A DNA stretch of 64,000 bases from the NCBI RefSeq assembly GCF_900114735.1, contig NZ_FOUA01000010.1, positions 1 to 64,000 on the forward strand, read 5' to 3'. This DNA comes from Halopseudomonas bauzanensis. Lineage in GTDB: Bacteria > Pseudomonadota > Gammaproteobacteria > Pseudomonadales > Pseudomonadaceae. This document shows positions 27,028 through 36,361 of the stretch, piece by piece; position 1 is the first letter of the stretch; each line of letters begins with the position of its first letter. The notes under the pieces were generated by a model. That model was not told the DNA's origin. It saw nothing but the letters and a program-made list of their open reading frames with translations, and made no database searches. Made by a program: the position numbers and the translations under genes.

Positions 27028-29893
27028 AGCCCGGCGCCTGCGCGGTGTGGCTATAGGGCTGGCGCTGGGGTTGCTAACAGCCTTGCCAGCGCAGGCCTTC
27101 AGCCCGCTGAGCGGGCCGGTGTTATCCGCCTCGGCGGTGGCGCCCAACGTGCTGGTGTTGTTCGACAACTCCTCCAGCATGGTGCTGAACTCAATCGGTG
27201 GCGAGACCCGCTTGGATATCGCCCGGGAGGTAACCAAGGACGTCATCGCTGCCAACCGGGAACTGCGTTTCGGACTGTTCACCTTTCGTCAGGCGACTGG
27301 CAACGACCGGGCTCCAGGTGGTCTGTTGCGCGTGGAAGCGGGGAATATCGCAGCAGGCTTGGGTGATGCTCGCTTCAATCAGCTCAATCAGGCGCTGGAC
27401 GCGTTGGCCCCGAATACTCGCAACGATCTGACCTGGACGCCGCTCGCAGAAACCTACTACGAAATGACCCGCTACCTGCGGGGCATGCGCGCCTTTTATC
27501 CGCAGAGCCAACCCGAGTCCCAGCGCGAGCAGTTCCGAAGCCCCATTCAGTACCGCTGCCAGAAGAACTTTGGTCTGGTAGTGACTGACGGCCTGCCCAC
27601 TTATGATGCCGAGTTCCCTACCACCCTGGCGCAGGAGCCAGACGGCAATAATCCCACGCTGAGCGGTGCGTTCAACCTGCCAGACTGGGATGGAGACGGT
27701 GCTGATATTACTGGCTCCGAAAGCAGTGAGGGCGGCACCTTCTACCTGGATGATATCGCCCGCTTTGCCTACGAGATCGACATGCGAACCACGGGCACCG
27801 ACCAGGCCGGGCAAAGCTGGAATGATGCCCAGTTTCCCCGGCAGAGCCTGCAGACCTATACCGTGGGGTTTGCCCTGGACGATCCCCGGCTCAGGCAAAC
27901 CGCCACCGCGGGAAACGGCCGCTACTTCACGGCCACCAATCGCCAGCAACTCAAGGAAGCGCTCAGCAGCGCACTGCAGGAAATCATCGCCTCGGCGGGC
28001 TCGGGTGGTGGCGCGGTTACCGACAGTCAGCAGCTCAGTGCCGGGGTCAGCCGCTATTATCAGACCCGGTTCGACCCCCAGGATTGGAGCGGCAGCCTGC
28101 ATGCCTACAGCATGAATGGTACGGGTGAGCCGGATACCTTGTTGTGGTCCACCGACCAGACCTTTACTCCCGGTACGCAGGCCGGTGCATTCCAGACCTG
28201 GCGCAGTGCGCAGGGCAACTCACCGGCGGGCCCGGTGACCTTGGGTGCCAATACCTGGGCCATGCTGCCTGTTTCACAGCAGGCAGTGCTGGACGCCGAG
28301 GCGTTGCTGGCCGGCCTGACCGGCAACAATGCCGCGCAGCGTTTGCTCAATTGGGCGCGGGGGAGTGCAGATGCCGACCTGCGCCAGCGCAGCCGATTGC
28401 TGGGCGATATCATCAACTCGGCACCGGTGCTGGTGGGTGCGGGTCATCATGCTGGACGCGATCAAAGTGCCGCTTATCGTAACTACCTGCAGGACCGGCG
28501 CAACCGCATGCCCGAGGCCCTGGTGTTCGGGGCCAATGACGGCTTCCTGCGCCTGTTCGATACCAACGGTGCGCATCTGTACTCCTACCTGCCTGCGGCC
28601 TTGCATCACACCCTGGGTACCCGCGCTCGCAGTGATTATGGTGCCGGCAATCATCACCGCTCCGGAGTGGATGGGCGGGTGGTGGTAGCTGATGCCAAGC
28701 TCGGCGCGCACTGGAGCACGCTCGCCGCCAGTGGTCTGGGCGCCGGTGGCAAGGGGCTGTTCGTCGTCCGCTTGTTCGACGCTGCCCAGGGCAGCAGCGC
28801 ACGTGGCGCACTCTGGGAAGCCGACGCCAGCCAGATAGCGGCCATCGGGCATATCTATGGGCGGCCGGTCATGGCTCAATTGCACGGTCGCAGCGTGCTC
28901 ATTACCGGTAACGGTTACGGCAGCGCGGCGGGGGGCGGGGCGTTGCTGATTTTCGATATGCTCACCGGTGACCTGCTCAGCCAACTGGATGTGACCGCGC
29001 GCGCAGGCTCGACGAACGGCAACGGGCTATCCGCCCCGGCGCTGCAATTCGATGCGGCTGGCGAGGTCCGTGCGGTCTTTGCCGGCGACCTGCATGGGCA
29101 GCTGTGGAAGTTCGATTTGACTGATCCGGCCCCGGCCAACTGGACGGTAGCTCATAACGGCACGCCTTTATTCACTGCAGCGGCAGGCCAACCGATTACG
29201 GTACAGCCCCAGCTTCATCCCGGCATGATTGGTGGTGCAGATCTGGTTCTGTTCGGCACTGGTGCCTTTATGCAGGCCGCCGACCTGATCGACACCACGG
29301 CCCAGGCATTCTATGCGGTGCTCGATATACCGACCGTACCGAGCGGCGGTCTGACACCAGCGCTGTTGCAGCAACAGCAGATCGACAGCATGTCCACCGA
29401 CCCCACCAGTGGCCAGGCCGTGCGCACGGTCAGCCGCCATGCGGTGGACTGGAACTCGCGCTACGGCTGGTATCTGCCGCTGCTGCACAACGGCCAGGCT
29501 GAAGGCGAACGGGTTACCCGCGATTTCGTCATCAAGAATGGGCGCGTGCTGTTCACTACCGGGTTTATCAAGAGTGGTACCCTGGATCCCTGCATGACCC
29601 AGGCCGGCGGCTGGTTGATGGCGGTAGATCTGGGTACCGGCGGTATGCCGACCCGCGAGGTGCTGGACACCGATGGTGATGGACGGATCGATGACAACGA
29701 CCTGCCGGCGGCGGGGTTGGAGCTGAACATCGGCCTGCCAGGAGATCTGAATGTTCTGGACCAAGATGAAGATGGCATGCAGACAGGCTGCAGCGGCGAG
29801 GTTTATCTGGTGCAGGGATCGAGTGACGTTGCCGTGGTGGCCGGTCGGCCCCACTGCCAGTTCAATCGCATCATGTGGCGACAACTGCAATAG
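27008..29893 (+). CDS. pilY1: Type IV pilus tip adhesin/biogenesis factor PilY1
   Basis: A 961-residue secreted protein. A signal peptide is cut near Ala30. A von Willebrand A-like domain follows, with MIDAS motif DNSSS (Asp53, Ser55, Ser57). The C-terminal half is a PilC/PilY1 beta-propeller (FGANDGFLRLFDTNG, VFAGDLHGQLWKFDLTD). Two Asp-rich calcium loops lie near the end: DTDGDGRIDDNDL (about residue 887) and DQDEDGMQTGC (about residue 918). PilY1 caps the pilus, aids adhesion and surface sensing, and regulates retraction. It is about 200 residues shorter than P. aeruginosa PilY1. The start overlaps the pilX end by 20 bases. Confidence 0.92.
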   Translation: MPSHGFEARRLRGVAIGLALGLLTALPAQAFSPLSGPVLSASAVAPNVLVLFDNSSSMVLNSIGGETRLDIAREVTKDVIAANRELRFGLFTFRQATGNDRAPGGLLRVEAGNIAAGLGDARFNQLNQALDALAPNTRNDLTWTPLAETYYEMTRYLRGMRAFYPQSQPESQREQFRSPIQYRCQKNFGLVVTDGLPTYDAEFPTTLAQEPDGNNPTLSGAFNLPDWDGDGADITGSESSEGGTFYLDDIARFAYEIDMRTTGTDQAGQSWNDAQFPRQSLQTYTVGFALDDPRLRQTATAGNGRYFTATNRQQLKEALSSALQEIIASAGSGGGAVTDSQQLSAGVSRYYQTRFDPQDWSGSLHAYSMNGTGEPDTLLWSTDQTFTPGTQAGAFQTWRSAQGNSPAGPVTLGANTWAMLPVSQQAVLDAEALLAGLTGNNAAQRLLNWARGSADADLRQRSRLLGDIINSAPVLVGAGHHAGRDQSAAYRNYLQDRRNRMPEALVFGANDGFLRLFDTNGAHLYSYLPAALHHTLGTRARSDYGAGNHHRSGVDGRVVVADAKLGAHWSTLAASGLGAGGKGLFVVRLFDAAQGSSARGALWEADASQIAAIGHIYGRPVMAQLHGRSVLITGNGYGSAAGGGALLIFDMLTGDLLSQLDVTARAGSTNGNGLSAPALQFDAAGEVRAVFAGDLHGQLWKFDLTDPAPANWTVAHNGTPLFTAAAGQPITVQPQLHPGMIGGADLVLFGTGAFMQAADLIDTTAQAFYAVLDIPTVPSGGLTPALLQQQQIDSMSTDPTSGQAVRTVSRHAVDWNSRYGWYLPLLHNGQAEGERVTRDFVIKNGRVLFTTGFIKSGTLDPCMTQAGGWLMAVDLGTGGMPTREVLDTDGDGRIDDNDLPAAGLELNIGLPGDLNVLDQDEDGMQTGCSGEVYLVQGSSDVAVVAGRPHCQFNRIMWRQLQ

Positions 29894-29902
29894 GAGCGGG
29901 AA

Positions 29903-30307
29903 ATGCAGTCCGAAACACAACAGGGGTTCACGCTGATTGAAGTAATGATCGTGGTAGTGATCATCGGCATCTTGGCGGCGATTGCCCTGCCGTCATATCA
30001 GGAGCATGTTCGCCAGACCCGGCGGGCCGAGGTCTCGGCGGTATTGTTGGAAAATGCCCAGTTGCTGGAGCGTCACTACACCCGCAACGGCGGCTATGAC
30101 ACCGGTACGGTCAACGGGTTGATCGGCCAGAGCCCAGCCAGTGGTACGGCCGTATACACCATAGTGCCGACCCTCACACCGGAAAGCTTCATTCTGACTG
30201 CGACAGCGGTATCCGGTGGCATCATGGCGGGGGACGCCTGCGCTACCTATACCCTCAATCAGGTGGGACAGCGCACGCCAGCGGCTAGCAAATGCTGGCG
30301 GCGCTGA
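29903..30307 (+). CDS. pilE: Type IV pilus minor pilin PilE
   Basis: A 134-residue minor pilin. QQG precedes [20 protein letters not shown] with Phe+1 and Glu+5, the strongest PilD site in the operon. Two Cys near the C-terminus (CATYTLNQ and KCWRR) can form the D-loop disulphide. AGGAGCGGG precedes the ATG, ten bases after the pilY1 stop. It ends the operon and is convergent with uraA, with only four bases between the stops. Confidence 0.9.
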   Translation: MQSETQQGFTLIEVMIVVVIIGILAAIALPSYQEHVRQTRRAEVSAVLLENAQLLERHYTRNGGYDTGTVNGLIGQSPASGTAVYTIVPTLTPESFILTATAVSGGIMAGDACATYTLNQVGQRTPAASKCWRR

Positions 30308-30311
30308 GCGC

Positions 30312-31568
30312 TCACTCGGCAGTGGGCGTGACGGGGGCCGGTTTTTCCGCCGGCAACAGCAGATTCAGCAAGATGGCCACCACTCCACAGAGGCTGATGC
30401 CCTGTAGGGTAAAGTCCTGGTAACCGATGGCCATACCGCCGATGCCGAATACCAGTGTCACCGAGACGATGCACAGATTGCGCGCCTGACTCAGGTCCAC
30501 CTGATTGCGGATCAGGGTATTCATACCGACCACGGCAATGGAGCCGAACAGCAGGCAGAGAATGCCTCCCATCACCGGTACCGGCATGGTCAGCAGTACG
30601 GCGCCGAACTTCTCGACGAATGCCAGGCCGATGGCGAACACCGCGGCCCAGGTCATCACTGCGGGATTGAAATTGCGCGTCAGCATGACCGCGCCGGTCA
30701 CTTCCGAGTAAGTGGTATTGGGCGGGCCACCGAGGAAGGCGGCGGTGGAGGTGGCCAAGCCATCTCCCAGCAGGGTGCGTTGCAGGCCCGGCTTGCGAAT
30801 ATAGTCCTTGCCGGTCACCGAGCCGATCGCCAGGACGTCACCGATATGCTCGATGGCCGGGGCGATAGCGACGGGGAGCATGAACAGGATGGCCGGCAGA
30901 TAGAATTCGGGGAAGACGAAGCCAGGTGTTGCGACCCACTCGGCATTGTCGACAGCGGTAAAGTCCACGACACTCAGAAACCAGGACAGGCCGTAGCCCA
31001 CGGCAACGCCGGCCATGATCGGAACCAGGCGCAGCACCCCGCGGGCGTACACGGCTACGGCCAGGGTGGTGGCCAGCGACGCCATGGAGATGATCAATGC
31101 GGTGGAGTGATCCACCAATTGGATGCTGCCATCCCCGCTCTTGCCGGTAGCCATGTTCACTGCGGTGGCGGCCAGGCCCAGGCCGATGACCATGATGACC
31201 GGGCCGACCACGACCGGTGGCAGCAGCCGCTGAATGAAGCCCGGGCCGCGCAGGTGCACCAGCAGGCTCAGCAGGATGTAGGCCAGCCCGGCTACCGCCA
31301 GGCCACCCAGGGTCGCCGGTAGCCCCCAGGTCTGGTTGCTATATAGGATGGGTGCGATGAAGGCGAAGCTGGAGGCCAGAAACACTGGCACCTGACGTTG
31401 GGTGACGAACTGGAAAATCAGCGTACCGATACCGGCAGTGAACAGCGCTACGCTCGGGCTCATGCCGGTGATCAATGGCATCAACACCAACGCGCCGAAT
31501 GCCACGAACAACATCTGCGAGCCGGCCAGCACACTGCGCCAGCCGGTCGTGTCCATGTTCTGCATCAA
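30312..31568 (-). CDS. uraA: Uracil-xanthine permease (NCS2 family)
   Basis: A 418-residue inner-membrane transporter with 12-14 hydrophobic segments. NCS2 signatures are present: [15 protein letters not shown] with the substrate-site Glu, and [16 protein letters not shown]. Its ATG overlaps the upp stop by four bases, so uptake and phosphoribosylation of uracil are translationally linked. The uraA-upp pair supports uracil, rather than xanthine, as substrate. Confidence 0.92.
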   Translation of the reverse strand: MMQNMDTTGWRSVLAGSQMLFVAFGALVLMPLITGMSPSVALFTAGIGTLIFQFVTQRQVPVFLASSFAFIAPILYSNQTWGLPATLGGLAVAGLAYILLSLLVHLRGPGFIQRLLPPVVVGPVIMVIGLGLAATAVNMATGKSGDGSIQLVDHSTALIISMASLATTLAVAVYARGVLRLVPIMAGVAVGYGLSWFLSVVDFTAVDNAEWVATPGFVFPEFYLPAILFMLPVAIAPAIEHIGDVLAIGSVTGKDYIRKPGLQRTLLGDGLATSTAAFLGGPPNTTYSEVTGAVMLTRNFNPAVMTWAAVFAIGLAFVEKFGAVLLTMPVPVMGGILCLLFGSIAVVGMNTLIRNQVDLSQARNLCIVSVTLVFGIGGMAIGYQDFTLQGISLCGVVAILLNLLLPAEKPAPVTPTAE

Positions 31569-32206
31569 TGCACGTCCTTTTGCCGAGTGCCGAAGATCTT
31601 GTCGCCCGCGTCGCCCAGACCGGGAATGATATAACCATGTTCGTTCAGGCGCTCATCCACCGAGGCGGTGAAGATCTCCACATCCGGGTGGGCGGCATTG
31701 ACCCGGAGGATGCCCTCGGGAGCGGCAACCAGCACCAGGGCGCGGATCTCCTGCGCGCCCGCGCGCTTGAGCAGGTCAATGGTGGCAATCATCGAGCTGC
31801 CGGTAGCCAGCATCGGGTCGATGATCAGCGCCCGGCGCTGATGCAGTTCGCTGACCAGCTTCTCCAGATAGGTGTCCGCTTCGAGGGTCTGTTCATTGCG
31901 CACCATGCCGATCACGCTGACCTTGGCACTGGGGATCAGACTGAGCACGCCGTCGAGCATGCCGAGGCCGGCACGTAGAATAGGCACCACGGTGATCTTC
32001 TTGCCCGCCAGCTTCTCCACGCTGACCTCGCCGCACCAGCCATTGATGGTCTGCGGCTCGACAGGCATGTCCTTGGTCGCTTCGTAGGTCAGCAGCGCGG
32101 CGACTTCCTGGGCCAGTTCACGAAAATTCTTGGTGCTGATATCGGCGCGGCGCATCAGGCCGAGTTTATGGCGGATGAGGGGGTGGCGGATTTCTTGAAT
32201 CTTCAT
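31565..32206 (-). CDS. upp: Uracil phosphoribosyltransferase
   Basis: A 213-residue salvage enzyme forming UMP from uracil and PRPP. The PRPP loop [17 protein letters not shown] and the uracil-binding C-terminal [17 protein letters not shown] are intact. The ATG at 32206 gives the normal family N-terminus ([18 protein letters not shown]); the frame continues upstream to 32260 without support. It is divergent from hpt and shares its upstream region. Confidence 0.96.
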   Translation of the reverse strand: MKIQEIRHPLIRHKLGLMRRADISTKNFRELAQEVAALLTYEATKDMPVEPQTINGWCGEVSVEKLAGKKITVVPILRAGLGMLDGVLSLIPSAKVSVIGMVRNEQTLEADTYLEKLVSELHQRRALIIDPMLATGSSMIATIDLLKRAGAQEIRALVLVAAPEGILRVNAAHPDVEIFTASVDERLNEHGYIIPGLGDAGDKIFGTRQKDVH

Positions 32207-32245
32207 CGACAGGTTCCAGGCGGCGGCTAAATGGCATTCAACATG

Positions 32246-32294
32246 TTCGAAAAGGCGCAAGTGCGACTATTTTCGAAATTGCGTAAAGGGTAAA
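32246..32294 (-). promoter_or_regulatory. Candidate upp-uraA promoter overlapped by an inverted repeat
   Basis: On the minus strand TTTACC (32289-32294), a 17-bp spacer and AATAGT (32266-32271) form a fair sigma-70-like promoter. TTCGAAAA (32246-32253) and its complement TTTTCGAA (32270-32277) flank 16 bp and overlap the -10 box. The layout suits a repressor operator in the 203-bp divergent region between upp and hpt. No known regulator is assigned. Confidence 0.4.
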
Positions 32295-32409
32295 CGAATG
32301 TTTTATGCTGGTCATCCGATTCTCTGCGGTCATTCGGCAGATTGCTTGCGTTGCTGGCACCGCTGCAGTATTTTCGCTCCCTTTTTCAAGCCGCCCCCGG
32401 AGGTTTTGC

Positions 32410-32967
32410 ATGCCCATCGATCTTGACCACGTCAAGCAGGTCATGAAAGAAGCAGATTGTCTGTACAACCAGCAGCAGATCGAAGCCGCTATGGATAGCA
32501 TGGCCGCCGATATCACCCAGACCCTGCAGGACAGCAACCCGATCGTCTATAGCGTGATGAATGGTGGGCTGATCATCGCCGGACAACTGCTGACTCGCCT
32601 CAATTTTCCGATGGAAGTCGGCTACCTGCACGCGACCCGTTACCGCAACAAGCTGTCCGGTGGCGAGCTGTTCTGGAAGGCGCGTGCCGAGCATTCCCTG
32701 GTCGGGCGCAGTGTGCTGATCATCGATGACATTCTTGATGAAGGCCATACCCTGGCGGCAATCGTCGAATATTGCCGCGATGCTGGTGCTGAACAGGTAT
32801 TGACCTGCGTATTGCTGGACAAGCGCCATGACCGCAAGGCCTATGAAGGCATGCGTGCCGACTTCACCGGCCTGGATGTCGAGGATCGTTATCTGTTCGG
32901 CTTCGGCCTCGACTATAAGGGTTACTGGCGCAACGCCGCAGGGATCTACGCGCTGAAGGATCACTGA
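32410..32967 (+). CDS. hpt: Hypoxanthine-guanine phosphoribosyltransferase
   Basis: A 185-residue purine salvage enzyme using PRPP. The PRPP loop LIIDDILDEGHTLAAIVEYC is intact, and KRHDRKAYEGMRADFTGLDV carries the conserved Lys of the purine site. GGAGG lies six bases before the ATG at 32410; the frame opens further to 32305 in the promoter region. The place next to upp-uraA matches P. aeruginosa. Its stop abuts the stop of the convergent SulP gene. Confidence 0.94.
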   Translation: MPIDLDHVKQVMKEADCLYNQQQIEAAMDSMAADITQTLQDSNPIVYSVMNGGLIIAGQLLTRLNFPMEVGYLHATRYRNKLSGGELFWKARAEHSLVGRSVLIIDDILDEGHTLAAIVEYCRDAGAEQVLTCVLLDKRHDRKAYEGMRADFTGLDVEDRYLFGFGLDYKGYWRNAAGIYALKDH

Positions 32968-34701
32968 TCAGCCCGGCGCAGCCGCCGCCAATCGTTGCCG
33001 GATCATTTGCGCTGCCCGTTGCGGGGTGGCTGCAAAGGTACGCAGACCCCGGCTGGCGCTGAGTCCGGCGCGTTTTAGCTTGAGCCGGATCGGTGCCCGA
33101 ACGCCCACCAGATAGACTGCTATGCCCCGGTCGGTGAGTCCTTGCACCGCCTTCTCGAACAGTACCAGGGCACTCATATCCATACTTGGCACGCTGCGCA
33201 TATCGATTACCACATAGCGGGTCTGCGGATCGAAGCGACTGATGGCGTCGAGCGCCTTGTCGGCGGCGGCGAAGAACAGCGGGCCATGAATGCGGTACAG
33301 CACAACACTATCCGGCAGATCGGCTAATGCCTGATCATGGGCGCGGGGTTGTGCGCCGCCTTCGCTCAGATCCGCCATGCGCTTGATGAACAGCGCCGCA
33401 GCCAGCAACAATCCCACACCGACCGCCAGCACCATATCGAACAGTACAGTCAGCAGCAGGCAGATGACCAGCACCAGCACGTCCTGGCGCGGACCGGTGC
33501 GCAGCAGGTGCAGCACCCGCTGCGCCTCGCTCATGTTCCAGGCGACGATCAACAGCATGGCTGCCAGCGACGCCATGGGTAGCCAGGCAAAGAGTTTGCC
33601 CAGCAACACCACCGCCAGCAGGATGACCAGCGCATGCACCACCCCGGCGATGGGAGAAAAGGCGCCGTTGCGTACGCTGGTGGCGGTGCGGGCAATCGCT
33701 GCAGTGGCGGTGATGCCACCGAAAAAGGGCACAACCAGGTTACCCAGGCCCTGGCCTACCAGTTCCGCGTTTGGATCGTGCCGGGTATTGGCCATGCCAT
33801 CGGCAACCAGCGCGCACAACAGCGACTCGATGGCACCCAGCATGGCCACCGCCAGGGCCGAAGGCAGCAGTTGCTGCAGCAGAGCGAAGTTCACTACCAG
33901 CGGTTGACCATCGGCCCCGGGCAGTTGCCAGGGCAGCACCCACTGTGGCGCAAAGGGCGGAATGCCTGCATGGATAACGCCATCGAGCTCATAGCTGAAT
34001 CGCGCCCCGAGGGTGGCCACCGGCACATCCATGGCCAGCAGCAGCGCACCCAGCAGGCTGCCGACGAGCAGGGCGACCAGGTGGCCGGGAATGCGCCGGG
34101 TCAGCCGTGGCCAGAAGATCAGCACCAGCAGGGTCGCGACGCCGACCAAGGTGTCGCCCGGTTGCAGCGAGGGCAGGGCGGTGATCAGCAGTTGCCACTG
34201 TTCAAGATAATGGCTGGGTTGTGCCGCCAGCTGCAGGCCGAAGAAATCCTTGATCTGCAAGGTGGCAATCACCACCCCGATCCCGGCGGTAAACCCCATG
34301 ACCACCGGATAGGGCACGAATTGAATCAAGCTGCCCAGGCGTGCCAGCCCCAGTATCAGCAGAATCAGCCCGGCCATCAGCGTTACCAGCAGCAAACCAC
34401 CCAAGCCGTACTGTTGGGTGATCGGCAGCAGGATTACCACGAAGGCGGCGGTCGGCCCGGAAATATTGAAACGCGAGCCGCCGCACAGCGCGATGAGCAG
34501 GCCGCCGACAATACCGGTATACAAACCATGTTGCGGCGCCACCCCTACCGCAATGGCCAATGCCATCGCCAGGGGGATTGCGATGATGCCGACGGTGATG
34601 CCGGCCAATACATCGCTGCGAAAACGAGCAAGAGAATACCCTTGCCGGAAGCTGTCGCGTAGCGCGACAAACAGCGGCAATCTGAACGAACGGCTGGTCA
34701 T
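32968..34701 (-). CDS. SulP-family anion transporter with STAS domain
   Basis: A 577-residue inner-membrane transporter: about a dozen hydrophobic segments (FRSDVLAGITVGIIAIPLAM is the typical SulP entry) and a C-terminal STAS domain (about residues 440-550, with TRYVVIDMRSVPSMDMSAL). SulP proteins carry sulphate, bicarbonate or C4-dicarboxylates; the length resembles the succinate carrier DauA, but substrate is open. The ATG at 34701 follows GGGAAAG; an ATG four codons earlier (34713) is possible, and the longer frame to 34872 would run into the divergent gene. Confidence 0.9.
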   Translation of the reverse strand: MTSRSFRLPLFVALRDSFRQGYSLARFRSDVLAGITVGIIAIPLAMALAIAVGVAPQHGLYTGIVGGLLIALCGGSRFNISGPTAAFVVILLPITQQYGLGGLLLVTLMAGLILLILGLARLGSLIQFVPYPVVMGFTAGIGVVIATLQIKDFFGLQLAAQPSHYLEQWQLLITALPSLQPGDTLVGVATLLVLIFWPRLTRRIPGHLVALLVGSLLGALLLAMDVPVATLGARFSYELDGVIHAGIPPFAPQWVLPWQLPGADGQPLVVNFALLQQLLPSALAVAMLGAIESLLCALVADGMANTRHDPNAELVGQGLGNLVVPFFGGITATAAIARTATSVRNGAFSPIAGVVHALVILLAVVLLGKLFAWLPMASLAAMLLIVAWNMSEAQRVLHLLRTGPRQDVLVLVICLLLTVLFDMVLAVGVGLLLAAALFIKRMADLSEGGAQPRAHDQALADLPDSVVLYRIHGPLFFAAADKALDAISRFDPQTRYVVIDMRSVPSMDMSALVLFEKAVQGLTDRGIAVYLVGVRAPIRLKLKRAGLSASRGLRTFAATPQRAAQMIRQRLAAAAPG

Positions 34702-34774
34702 GATCTTTCCCATGTTGACAACGCGGGGGGCGGCTGCCACAACAGATCTTTCTGTCTGCTCGGGAAGCTGTCCC

Positions 34775-35266
34775 ATGAAAATCGGCACCAAGGTATTGAC
34801 CAGCATACTCCTCGGCACCCTCGCAAGTGTAGTGGCGGCCGCTTCGTCGCCTCTGCCCCATGAAGACTTCATGCCGCCGGATCGCTATGCCGCACGGCAG
34901 GACCGTCCAGAGCAGATGTTGCTGGAAGTGGACAACTACCGGCTGACCATCGCCAGCGAATCCCGTCAGGCCGGTACCGGCCGCACGCAGGAAAGCAGCC
35001 TCTGGCTGTTTATCGCAGGTCGTTCATTGTTGCGTGGCAGCCAACTGGACAGTGTGCGGGTCGGCTTTATCGACGGCCCCGGCTCACTGCCCCCGGCGCG
35101 GCACGAGGCGGCGACTCAGACCCTGACGATGTATTATCCGTTGAGCTACCTGGATACGGTGCGCGGTCTGCTTGAGGGCCCCGGTCCGCATTTCGTGCAG
35201 GTCCGCTTTTATGGCAATGGAACGGTATGGGCGGATATCCACGCCGGACCGATCACTGTCAGATGA
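34775..35266 (+). CDS. Secreted protein of unknown function
   Basis: A 163-residue protein with a clear signal peptide (KIGTKVLTSILLGTLASVVAAASS). The mature part is about 140 residues, soluble in character, rich in Gly/Pro/Arg turns and with beta-like segments (LWLFIAGRSLLRGSQLDSVRVGF, broken here as one region of about residues 75-98). No catalytic motif, lipobox or Cys pair is visible. GGGAAG precedes the ATG. It is divergent from the SulP gene with a 73-bp gap, so the two may share control. I do not recognise the family. Confidence 0.72.
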   Translation: MKIGTKVLTSILLGTLASVVAAASSPLPHEDFMPPDRYAARQDRPEQMLLEVDNYRLTIASESRQAGTGRTQESSLWLFIAGRSLLRGSQLDSVRVGFIDGPGSLPPARHEAATQTLTMYYPLSYLDTVRGLLEGPGPHFVQVRFYGNGTVWADIHAGPITVR

Positions 35267-35352
35267 AAAAGGGCCGGGGAGGCTGCGGTGCTGGTGGCCG
35301 CGCGGCCGGATGGTTACAATTCGGGCTTTCCGGATCAGATTGAGGAACTATC

Positions 35353-35655
35353 GTGCGCAAAGACAAGAAAAAGGTGGTTGGCGAGCCCATGAGTGATGAG
35401 CAGGTCGCCGTCTTCATGACCTTTCGTCCCCGTGATGCTGGCGAGTCCGTCGACCTGTACATGTTGACGCGCGCCTATCGTGGCTTGCGTGCCCATGACT
35501 TCGCGCGCTTTTTAGAGATGTTCCAGGCCGCTGGCCATGACGTGAATGCCGTTGATGCCGACGGTCGCACCATGCTGCAGATCCTGCGCGAACATGCCCA
35601 GGCCGAGGAATACGTCGCGGCACTGGAAGCTGTCGGGGCACGCGCCATTGACTGA
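35353..35655 (+). CDS. PA4642-family small protein
   Basis: A 100-residue soluble protein starting at a GTG with GAGGAA upstream. The N-terminus is very basic (RKDKKKVVGEP) and the rest is helical with LTRAYRGLRAHDFARFLEMF and DVNAVDADGRTMLQIL, the latter resembling an ankyrin-like hairpin. Small proteins of this pattern next to this locus are named after PA4642 in P. aeruginosa; no function is known. It is 83 bp from the preceding secreted-protein gene and 75 bp from the next lipoprotein. Confidence 0.72.
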   Translation: MRKDKKKVVGEPMSDEQVAVFMTFRPRDAGESVDLYMLTRAYRGLRAHDFARFLEMFQAAGHDVNAVDADGRTMLQILREHAQAEEYVAALEAVGARAID

Positions 35656-35730
35656 TGCCATGCGCATTGGATCGGCAAGTCAGGTTCATTCATCTCAGAT
35701 CTATCCATCCCTCGCTGAAGGAGTGCAAGC

Positions 35731-36315
35731 ATGTTGAAACGTCTGGGTTTCCTGGCGGTAGCGGGACTGGCCGTGGTGTTATCCGGCTGTGCCCATAGTC
35801 CGCAGCAATTGAACGTCACGCCGAGCGTGACCATCCCCCTGAGCCAAGTGGCCCGACAGCAGCCGGTGGTGGTCACGGTAAAGGACGGCCGATCCTCACC
35901 GGTATTGGGCACGCGCGGCGGCCTGTATCCGGACTCCAGCAATCTGACTATCAGCGAGCAGACGATGCCGCATGTGCGTCAGCAGGTGGAGCAGGCGCTC
36001 GGTAAGCTGGGTTTTCAGGTGGTAGCCGAAGGCACGCCCAATGCCAACAGCATGATGGTGAGCCTGGCGGATCTGTCCTACGTCTCGCCGAAGGAAGGGG
36101 TGTACGTGACCCAGGCGGATATCGGCGCGGCATTTGCCGTTGAAGTCCGTTCGATGGACCAGCGCTATAACGGCCGTTACAGCGCGTCAGCTCAGCACCG
36201 CTTCGGTTATGCGCCGAATCAGGCGACCAATACCCGGCTGGTTACCGAAGTGATGAGCGATGCCCTGTCGCGCATCTTCAAGGATCCGGAAGTCATCCGC
36301 ATCCTGCAGCAGTAA
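35731..36315 (+). CDS. YajG-family lipoprotein
   Basis: A 194-residue lipoprotein: signal peptide with lipobox VLSGC (Cys20), then a single soluble domain with VVVTVKDGRSSPVLGTRGGLYP and an interior rich in beta and helix. The pattern matches YajG-like lipoproteins found beside genes for envelope functions. The role is unknown; outer-membrane location is inferred because the residue after Cys is Ala rather than Asp. GAAGGAG lies before the ATG. Confidence 0.82.
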   Translation: MLKRLGFLAVAGLAVVLSGCAHSPQQLNVTPSVTIPLSQVARQQPVVVTVKDGRSSPVLGTRGGLYPDSSNLTISEQTMPHVRQQVEQALGKLGFQVVAEGTPNANSMMVSLADLSYVSPKEGVYVTQADIGAAFAVEVRSMDQRYNGRYSASAQHRFGYAPNQATNTRLVTEVMSDALSRIFKDPEVIRILQQ

Positions 36316-36326
36316 TCCCGCCGTTT

Positions 36327-36354
36327 ACAGCGGGCCGTTATGACGGCCCGCTGT
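36327..36354 (+). terminator. GC-rich hairpin between convergent genes
   Basis: ACAGCGGGCCGT pairs perfectly with ACGGCCCGCTGT around a TATG loop. It lies between the stops of the YajG-like gene and the convergent betT gene. There is no T-run on either strand, so it is a terminator-like or mRNA-end structure rather than a classic terminator. Confidence 0.55.
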
Positions 36355-36361
36355 CACCTTC

